The translations under genes were made by a program, and so were the position numbers. Below are positions 9,255 to 17,685 of a stretch of 23,328 nucleotides of DNA, one piece after another; the stretch's first letter is position 1; every line of letters starts with the position of its first letter. Below the pieces are notes generated by a model, which ran no database searches, was not told where the DNA came from, and was given only the letters and a program-made list of their open reading frames with translations. The DNA comes from Botryllus schlosseri (taxonomy: Eukaryota; Chordata; Ascidiacea; Stolidobranchia; Styelidae), in contig ATSW01104560.1 in the NCBI GenBank assembly GCA_000444245.1, positions 1-23,328 of the forward strand. Direction: 5' to 3'.

Positions 9255-10387
9255 AGCCTATCTGAAAAGGCTTGACTACAAATGATTACTAAAATCAAGA
9301 TTAACAAATGAAATGCGCAATCGAAAACACTCCCTCATTTGACTGATCCCAGTCAACTGAATTATCAATGTAATACACGTTCCGATCGCTCGAATCATCA
9401 TCCACATAGGAAAAGTGAAATTGTACAAGACCAACATACCAGCGAGCTTCTGAACTTCTTATCCAAAGGCATTCTATATATCACCCTAAATAGTAGAAAA
9501 ACGTTCACCAGCTCTACAAGCGACGACAATGAAATCACTTATAATCTATATATCACCCTAAATAGTAGAAAAACGTTCACCAGCTCTACAAGCGACGACA
9601 ATGAAATCACTTATAAAATGGTAGGGTGGTGTTCGGCAGCTCTACGGGTGAGGAGAATAAATGGTTTGGAATAAATGAGAAAGCGGCCAGCAACTCTACC
9701 CAAGCGATAAGAATAAATCACTTTGAATTGGTACAGATGCGTGCAGCATCTCTACAAGCGACCAGTATAAATCACCATGAACGGGCGCAGAGAATCGAAC
9801 GCGACTCAAACCTGGACAATGGACATGGACAGGACAGTTCCCACCAAGCGCGTGATGATGACTCTCGACGTCGGATGAATCGTATCAGTCTCGAAATTCG
9901 TCACCATTGGGGGAGTCGGGACAATGTGAACAGAGATGTCCCCGCAACGTGCAAAAGCTCGTAATGAATATTATCGCGATCTCAACAATATATCGGGCTT
10001 TGCTTGGTAGAAATTCTTCGAATATCCAAATTCCCCTCGACGAGGCTCGTGAAACGAGTGCAGCAAACGATGTGCGCTATACAACGAAGAAACGGTGTAG
10101 CGAAGGCGAAACTGGAGGGACTGCGCAGAGAAATGAATGCATGTGCGAAGAATGGTTCCATCTCAACCATCTGCTGCATTGAATCCCAGTCCGATTCATC
10201 GTCAGGTGGAGTTCTCGATCATATCCGAGGCCGTTTCTGATGCAATGGAATCACACAACACAGAATCTACGTCTTCGTGGGTTTCAAGCAACGGACCAAT
10301 CTTCGGCATCCAACGTCTGTGCATCTCTGTCGGCAACTGTGACTAAAGCACCTGAGTGAATAAGGTTCCAGGTGGTATCATCTGGAG
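9255..10387. mobile_element. Interior of unclassified element, first part
   Basis: This lies between the two long direct repeats and, before the 10388-12302 insertion, ran straight into 12303-12627. It includes a perfect 72-bp tandem duplication (9473-9616) followed by a more degenerate SerThr-rich array to about 9780. Coding-like stretches occur on both strands, but I recognise no gag, protease, reverse transcriptase, integrase or transposase domain. If the flanking repeats are LTRs this would be a short non-autonomous fossil of about 1.45 kb interior. Confidence 0.35.
9473..9616. repeat. Perfect 72-bp tandem duplication
   Basis: Two units, 9473-9544 and 9545-9616, are identical and in direct orientation. 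Because 72 is a multiple of three, the open frame over it keeps its reading, doubling a 24-residue unit that contains SRKTFTSSTSDDNEIT. More degenerate related segments (AGCTCTAC...AAATCAC) continue downstream to about 9780, suggesting an older array. Identity of the two units points to a recent event or an assembly artefact. Confidence 0.9.
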
Positions 10388-12302
10388 CAGTGCTTTTCAA
10401 CCTTTTTGAGCTCCATTCGCACTTCTTTTTTCATAAAATATTTCATTCGCACTAGCCAGCCGGAATTTATTACACAAAATGAAAATGACGAAACTTATCA
10501 CTTTTGTATTCGAAGAGCTTCTTGGAGGTACAGAGCTTCAATATTTTCCATTCAGCGTATCTATTAATTAATCAAGTACTAAAATCACTGCAGTCGAAAA
10601 ATCACAGATGAAGAATTCCCGTTGTTCTCAAGGTGTTCGTTATTGCCAGGGGTATATCGTGCAATGATTTCCTTCGAAGTTTAAAGGGCGAACCCAAGAA
10701 CAATATTCACTCGCTCGCAACAATATCACTTTTTCACTAAGACGACATGTTACGTAATCGCAATGTGAATGTGTTCGCATTTAGAACCCACAAAATAGTG
10801 AAACTGCACTTGAATCGTAGTTCAATGTTGTGACTAGCTAGCACCTTTGGTTCATTTTCTGGCAACATTCGAAAATATGCTCCACCGTACTATTAAGGTA
10901 TTTTAGCCGATTGGAAGGTACGGTGCGCGTTAAAATCAGGAATGCCTTGCTATACAAACCCACACAATCCGAGTAATTGATGAGTTGATGACGGTTATTT
11001 ATGGATAGGCATAGGCTGCATTCCCTTCTTATCTATGCAGTACACAAATCAACATCTTTCAAGATCAACTTGCGGCATCCTTGTGTTGTCAAAGCGAACA
11101 CTTGCACCATCTTGAATAGTTATAACTTACGCAAGATCTATGATTAACACACAGTTATATCGGCTCTGGTAGCCAACTGCGGGATGTCTCTTAGAGCAAT
11201 CGTACAACATTGGCAAATTGACTGAAATAATGACAAATTATCTTTACTATCCCAAATATCCTTTAACATAACGAATAACAAGTTTCAACAGTCGAATTAA
11301 TCTTAAATTAGGCTGCAGAAGGAATATCGTAAGTGGATTTGAGTTTGCTCCATGCAGAGGGTGCTCAAGCTAAATCGGTAGAGTTCAGAATATTACTAAG
11401 TTTATAGTACAAAGGTGGTACGAATACGAACTAGGCAAACTTTTCCTGCGGATCAGCAAGCTTAGTGGCATCACCAATTAATTATATATAGGCCTATATG
11501 TCTTTACGATCTAGACTCGACCTGAGATCATCAGTCCAAGAACAAGAAGGCGAGTCAAAGCCTAAATGGTGTAGTTAACATTACAAACAGGCTATTGTAA
11601 TGGTCAGTAGATAAACTGCCCAGTGACTTAATAATTCGATGTAATGCAAGATAAAGATTCATCGGACGTAAGACACTAATGTGCTTACACTAATTTTATT
11701 TTTTAGCAACCTCTAATACTTTGTTAGGTACACAAGTAAACAACAATTGTTACCGATCTAATGTGGTAATTGTTATAGTTAAAGAGACGCCAAATTCTGC
11801 TGTTAACCAACATGAAGATGTGCCAAAATTCCAATATTTTGCAATCAAATATGCCAAATGTCAACACTGGCATCGTCTACTATTACCTACATTCCTACAA
11901 GGTCCATACACGGAGGATGTTTCCGAGTCCGAGCAACTGATAACCGATTCCAATAATTCTTTTTTCCGGACAGTGACGTAACCCTCTCGCGTGGAAATAA
12001 TCTCTCAAACTTTGCAACATATACGCATCGGGAGCGTTCCTCACTTGTGAACTAGAAAAGTCCAGCTACCAACAAGTTTTTATAATTGCTTCCTAACGAC
12101 AAAAGTTACGGTCTCATTGTACTTAATATCGTATCAAATTTATTTGAATTATTCCACGTCAGAGAAAGTGAGAAACATGGACAATTTTCATTCGCACTCA
12201 TCCGAATTTTTCATTCGCACCATTCGCACCGCGCTTGTCATTCGCACTGAATTTTTTTTCATTCATGCAAGTGGGAACCGTCACACAGGTTGAAAAGCAC
12301 TG
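10388..12302. mobile_element. hAT-like element, 1.9 kb, perfect 8-bp target duplication
   Basis: The ends CAGTGCTTTTCAACC and GGTTGAAAAGCACTG are perfect 15-bp inverted repeats. ATCTGGAG flanks both sides (10380-10387 and 12303-12310). The motif CATTCGCAC occurs six times near the ends, always on the + strand: 10414 and 10444 at the left, and 12189, 12212, 12221 and 12239 at the right. Such subterminal repeats in hAT elements bind transposase. The interior has only short open frames and no recognised transposase domain, so it is non-autonomous. Confidence 0.95.
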
Positions 12303-12627
12303 ATCTGGAGAAATAAGAATATACTTTCCATGTAGTTGCACTGCCATCTTTGCAATGATCCTGAATGTGGCAGCCATGCAAACGATGCGACTTTCAGACA
12401 AACGGAGAATGCTGTAGACAAGATTGACGCGTTGTCCAAATGCGAAAACTGAACTGACGGAATGAAACTGAGCTTTTGATCCTCGAAACGGTGAACATAA
12501 ACTGTGGAATTATCGCAACAGTCCGCTCCGTCCAAGAGAAAAACGCCTTCTTCAATGTAGAGAACTTTCGAAAGGAAATCTTCCATCGGCGAATTGATTG
12601 TAGATTGCAAATTAATTGTAAATTGTT
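12303..12627. mobile_element. Interior of unclassified element, second part
   Basis: This continues 9255-10387 across the hAT-like insertion. The - strand is open over most of it, with protein-like composition (for example EEGVFLLDGADCCDNSTVYV), but no family is recognised. It ends at the second long direct repeat. Confidence 0.35.
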
Positions 12628-13016
12628 TCTGCGCGGCAGTCTGAATCCTTGCGCTGCCCATTATAGGCGCAGAAGCCTGTCTATGGGTTATCTACGGATG
12701 CTAATCGTTGTAATTCATACACGTTTTCCAAGACTTTATTAACACAATAGCACGCTCAACTCGGATTCGGATGTAGATAGTAGACAAATAATGCAGCAAC
12801 AGCAACATACAACATACAACTTGCACGAAGATAGCAGGCACGTAGTGCAGCAACAGCAACATACAACCGACGAACGGAATAACCTAGGACGAACGAAAGG
12901 AACGAACCAAAGTAAACTAAGTAAGGAACCAAAGTATGATTTACAATTAATTTTGCGCCAACGTAAATATCACCAGCAAATAATGGTTCGCAGACGCTTT
13001 ATATAGCGGTAAGAAG
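12628..13016. repeat. Long direct repeat, copy 2 (possible LTR, minus orientation)
   Basis: This is the partner of 8682-9254, with the same order of landmarks: the GCGCGGCAGTCTGAATCC start, TAGGCGCAGAAGCCTGTCTA, the CAGCAACAGCAAC array, GAACCAAAGTAA, ACAATTAATTTTGCG and the CGCAGACGCTTTATATAGCG end. On the - strand it has TATATAAA near its start and AATAAAG toward its end, as LTRs often do. It lacks the 144-bp insertion of copy 1. Its right end abuts a hAT-like element. Confidence 0.55.
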
Positions 13017-13999
13017 TGGTGTGAACCTATGAAAGGTTCAGGTTCGTGTGAACGCGAACCTTTTTGCAAGGTTCTGTGTGAACACGAACGTGAACCTCGT
13101 GACGTCACGTGACGTCATATTGCTAATTCCAACCCTTTCTTTCAATGAAGTGATAGCCTAATATGCCCTATATTAATGTACAAGATACCTAGCGAAGATT
13201 CGGCCCACATAATGCCACAATGCTGAAGTACATATCGGCGTTTTAAACGTCGCTAAATGTATCAACCGCGGTAATCACAGGATATAATAATTGCATAAAA
13301 TCAATACATTCCGTCGCTTTGCCAACAATTTCGACGAGGACTTACCAAGGAATATAAGCTTACGCCTTAACGGTCTTAGCCAGACCGGACAATGTGTTCG
13401 GAGTCTGAGTATTGCTACATTGATATTGAGCAGAGTGTACAACGGGCTTCTATACTCGCTACCGATACCACAAACAACAAGTTATGCAGCAGTAGCACGC
13501 ACCGTAATCGCACGGATTTGGTTTTAATGATACAGTAAAGATATGAAGTCAAGATTGACCTAGTACGACCGTTCGATTTTTTACATCAGAAGACGATATC
13601 AATGTCATTGATTGGTTGACTAAGCATCATTCGCTGACTACGTATATCGATTGCGGGTCAGGCTCACAGCAGAGAGTCACTAAATATTCACAAACGGAAA
13701 GCTGGATATTCCGAGAAAATTTTTGCAACAAAGCAAGTAAAACTTTTAAGGTTGTCGAGGTGCATGGTGCATGCTCGTTTAGTGTTAATTTTTTATGCTG
13801 CCAGCACCATGCATGGAGTGGCACGCAGTTGAAATGCAATAAATTTGAGCCAAAAATCTTATAATGGAGTGAAAATTGCAATTTACCAAAAGGTTCACAG
13901 TGCAGAACCCACCAAGGTTCTGTTGTGAACGCGAACCTTTAAATTTCTGAGGTTCACACACAGAACGCGAACGTGAACCTCACGTTCACACCATCTCTA
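13017..13999. mobile_element. GGTGTGAACC-type hAT-like element, copy 1
   Basis: The left end TGGTGTGAACCT and right end GTTCACACCATCTCTAA are inverted, with many internal AGGTTC/GAACCT and GAACGCGAACC motifs. The interior matches copy 2 (14759-15576) over most of its length. The last bases of the left end seem lost against the long direct repeat, and no target duplication is seen. A 9-bp hairpin stem (13762-13770 with 13804-13812) is absent from copy 2. It has no transposase. Confidence 0.78.
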
Positions 14000-14758
14000 A
14001 TTATTACTAAATTATGCCCGCAAAACAAAATTAGATATCTGAAGGTCCACTTACGTGAAAAACGTAACTACTGTAACTGCAACGAGACATATCAGTTACA
14101 TTTGCGAAAATTTGGCGCGTNATTNAGTNTGTGTTTCCCTAACTCTTCCAAATTGCGTTACAAAATTTCTGNGACTCNAAGACAAAATTTAACACAACTC
14201 CCGACTCCACAGACNTGATTCATAAACTGGGCTTCTGGTCTGATTNGAATGTCGACAGATTTGTATAGACAGTAGTTTTATTCTGTGGTAGGGGTGTGNT
14301 GTCACTTGTTGATACACTTGGCCAGATATGCTCGTGCGGCTTATAATCATCTGTCAACAAAAAGGTCTTTGAGCTATGACATCAAAGCGAACTGCTTCAT
14401 ATTCAGGTTCCAAAATGCCAATTAATGGTTTAATGTAGGCCATAATACTTCCATGTTACAACTAAATTATTATAAGCACAGTATCGTGGGTATCAGTTTA
14501 TTAAATAATTTCATCAGATCAATACACCACAAGATTGCGATACAATGAAAAGATAGGAAGGTGTCGAAACGACTTGGAACAGTCTTTGAAATCAGACACC
14601 CACCTGACCTAGGTGATGTAAAAAGGAGGTAGTTAGTACGGTAATGCGTATAGGTGACTTCGGAAGTTACAATCTGGCAATATACAATCAACAAGGAGTT
14701 AGAATACCTTTGTTATTGTGTGACTAACGTGCAGATAACACAGAACCGATATATATAC
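14000..14758. other. Spacer between two related transposons, with Ns
   Basis: This holds single-base Ns between 14121 and 14299 and a - strand retroposon tail at 14494-14612. No gene was recognised. Confidence 0.5.
14494..14612 (-). repeat. Retroposon 3' tail, copy 2
   Basis: This is the reverse-strand match of 4230-4361, from CAGGTGGGTGTCTGAT to AATAAACT. Two copies in opposite orientation with a shared AATAAA-bearing end support a dispersed retroposon family. Confidence 0.6.
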
Positions 14759-15576
14759 TAGGGATGGTGTGAACCTCTGAAAGGATCTGTGTGAACGCGA
14801 ACGTAAACCTCATGACGTCATATTGCTGATTCCAACCCTACATGTCTGTGAAGTGATGGCCTATACTAATGTACACGATACCTAGCGATGACTCGAGCCA
14901 CATAAGGCCACATTGCTGAAGTAGCCTACATATTGACGTTTTAAACGTCGCCAAATGTATCAACTGGGGGCAATCAAATGATATAATAATCCCATAAAAT
15001 CAATATCTCCGGTCGCTTTGCCAACAAATTCGACGAGGACTTGCAAGGGAATATAAGCTTCGCCATAACGGTCTAGACCAGATTGGACAATGTATTCGGC
15101 GTCTGAGTAGGCCTATTGCTACGTTGATATTGAGCAGAGTGTAAAACGGGTTTCTATACTAGCTGCCGATAATACCCCATTAACAAGTTATACCGCAGTA
15201 GCCAACACCCCAATCGCACTCATTTGGTTTTTATGACACAATAACCATATGAAATGAAGATTGACTCCGTAAGCTTGCTAGAATTTTACATCAGACAACG
15301 ATCACAATTTCATTGATTGGTTGAACATTGAACAAGCATCATTTGCTGACTACCTACATGTAGTGTATTTCCCTCTTGATGTTGTGTGATTGCGGGTCAA
15401 GCTCACACCAGAGAGCCACTAAATATTCGAGCAAACTTTTGTAACAAAGCAAGTAAAATTGTTGAGATTGTCAAGGTGCATGCTCGTTTAGTATTGTTTT
15501 TTTTTATGCTGTCAGCGCTATTGTTATAAATTGCAATAAATTTCAAGCAAAGATGTTCATGTTCACACTATCCCTA
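14759..15576. mobile_element. GGTGTGAACC-type hAT-like element, copy 2
   Basis: The ends TAGGGATGGTGTGAACCT and GTTCACACTATCCCTA are inverted. The flanking octamers ATATATAC (14751-14758) and ATATATAG (15577-15584) match at seven of eight positions. It is in the same orientation as copy 1 and somewhat shorter. No coding capacity is visible. Confidence 0.88.
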
Positions 15577-15735
15577 ATATATAGCCTAACATAATTTTGA
15601 CACCGTCTATGGCTATAATTTTCAGCAGTATTCAAATGCAGAATACGCAATTTCAATAGACATAAGACTTAGGACTCGATAATTAGCAGGCGTATGCCGT
15701 ATACCAATATTTAGAAACGTATTCAATGAGGTAAC

Positions 15736-17385
15736 CAGGGTTGTAACCAAGTCACATGGCTCCGAGTCACAACTCAATCTCGTTTTTATAGTTTTGACTC
15801 TAGTCAAGTCGAGTCATTATCAATTCACCAGCGAGTCCAAGTCACCGGACAGAGGGTCGAGTCCCAGTCATGGTAATATGGCTCGAGTCCCAAGTCATTG
15901 CGTTGACTGCTCACTGTGCTAAGTTTCCAGTTGAAGTCTTATTTAACCCACTTTTGCTTTAGTTGGTGATATCGAACGGTTTGCATTTATAATATACTAA
16001 TTTTTCTCACATTTAACAGTTCCTGGTCGAATTTTCAAGTACCGCTACCAATAGACTAGGGTTGCCATATTTTTGTGAAGCAAATTCCGGACACTCTTTA
16101 GCGCCCGCTAGCGGATTTTAAAATGAGGTGTAACACATTGACCGTCAATATGACGTCACATTAGCAAAGCATTGTCCATCGACTATATACACGATACAGG
16201 AATGAAGTGGAGCATAGGTCATGAATTGGGCCATCTGTAATTTGAGCTCTGGTGACTGCTACTTGCTAGGGTTTGCAATAGATTCCTCCATGGGCCGGAT
16301 GAAATCATCTTGCGGGCCGTGTCTGGCCTGTCAGGATTGTGTTTGACAGCCCTGCTATACAGTTAGGTCGGTGCGGCTATCTGTTTATGTGTTTTAATCA
16401 GGTCCGAAACAACGATCCCATCCCCCCCCCCTTTCCGCCCAAAAAGCACTGATCTTGGGCCCACCATAGGGTAGTCGATGTAACTTGTTGGGCACTTACT
16501 ATATGCATTTGGCTGTTAAATTTTATGTATGAATTCTGTCAATAATATTGATTCTTCGATATATTAGGCTACTATAGAATGCACCAGCAGGTTGCACATC
16601 CGGTGATCTCCAACCTTTTATGCTCGCAATCTCGCGATCATTTATGCTCGCCCTACTTGAAAATGTTCCGTGGCAAAGCTCAAAACTTGATAAGCTGATT
16701 ACTAAAAAAATTCAGCCGGCCCAAACTTACTCACGGCCTAGGAAACTGATTACGTCCAACATCTTCGCGATCTCCAAATAAAGGCGGACGACCCCAAGAT
16801 TTGGAACCACTGTCTGTGATTGAAGCATCCAATCAGCCTTAACCAACTCTAGGAATATACCGTTAGCTTATAATTACGATTACAATCACACTTATTTCAG
16901 CAAATGATGGTTATTTATATTTATTTTGATTGCATTTTTTGACGAGGGTGGTGCCTGCAGCCCATACTAATATCATTAAACGTTGCATTAACTCACGCGC
17001 GACGCGAAGAACAATTTTGAATAGCATAAATCGGCTTGAAAATAATATTGCTTATGTTTATTTAGGAAAAACTTTTGAGCCTGCTTCAAGCCTTCAAAAT
17101 TCCGGACATTTAGGCATATTTTAGAAATTCCTCCCGGACGCAGATTTTTCAGTGAAATTCCGGACATGTCCGGGAAATTCCGGACGTATGGCAACCCTAC
17201 AATAGACGAATTACCAATAGTGTGGTTACTTCACTATTCTTCGAAATTACAATGGAATTACGGCCGCCTTAGTCTCGAATCATTAGACCTGGTCCGAGTC
17301 ATGCGCAATTTTCACAAAATGACTTTCAGAGCCAAGTCGAGCCATTAGAAAATCGCGACTCGAGTCATTACAGCAGAATTTGGTG
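15736..17385. mobile_element. GAGTC-rich repeat, probable hAT-like remnant, split by a later insertion
   Basis: CAGGGTTGTAACCAAGTCAC at the left is followed by dense GAGTC, AAGTC and GACTC motifs to about 15910. Similar motifs (CCGAGTCATG, CAAGTCGAG, ACTCGAGTCAT) reappear at 17297-17370, after the 16057-17199 element. No right terminus is clear. Confidence 0.45.
16057..17199. mobile_element. hAT-like element, 1.1 kb, perfect target duplication
   Basis: The ends TAGGGTTGCCATA and TATGGCAACCCTA (the latter preceded by CG) are inverted, and both sides then carry TTCCGGACA-type subterminal motifs (four near the right end). CAATAGAC is repeated exactly at 16049-16056 and 17200-17207. Near 16270-16354 it holds a remnant of another CAGGGCTGTCAAAC-type end, and a run of cytosines lies near 16425. 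It has no transposase. Confidence 0.93.
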
Positions 17386-17582
17386 TCATTTGTAAAATTC
17401 AGCATTAGTATCATTGATTCTACTCATTTTCATCTCTTCACTATTTCAATAGACAGCGGCTCTGAGTGCAGCGAAAGCATTTGCATAGCATTGACTTGCA
17501 ACAACTCAATATGTTAAATAAAATATTACCCGTTCCCACAAGCACGCAGGATTGAGCTTCTGTTACGCCGTGAGAGAATTCA

Positions 17583-17685
17583 TCACTGTTTTCTAGATTT
17601 TTCCATCTCCTGGAGAGCATCTTGTAGCGTCTCCTCGTATTGTTCTTGTCGATCGGGATTCTCGTAATCAAACCCAGACGCATAC
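17583..17685 (-). CDS. TMEM70: TMEM70 exon 5 (terminal, aa 223-255)
   Basis: This follows CCACAG. Its first base completes Arg222, then YASGFDYENPD and an acidic, Gln-rich helix (EETLQDALQEMEKSRKQ) lead to TGA. The equivalent human tail is also short and charged. A transposon end lies only 11 bp upstream of the acceptor. Confidence 0.8.

Noticed and set aside
11721-11981. 86-aa plus-strand frame inside the 1.9-kb hAT-like element as transposase
   Set aside because: There is no hAT dimerisation or DDE-like motif and it is too short; treated as chance.
12281-12661. 126-aa minus-strand frame as an intact gene
   Set aside because: It crosses both a long direct-repeat boundary and the inverted end of the 10388-12302 transposon, so it is not an intact gene; no family recognised.
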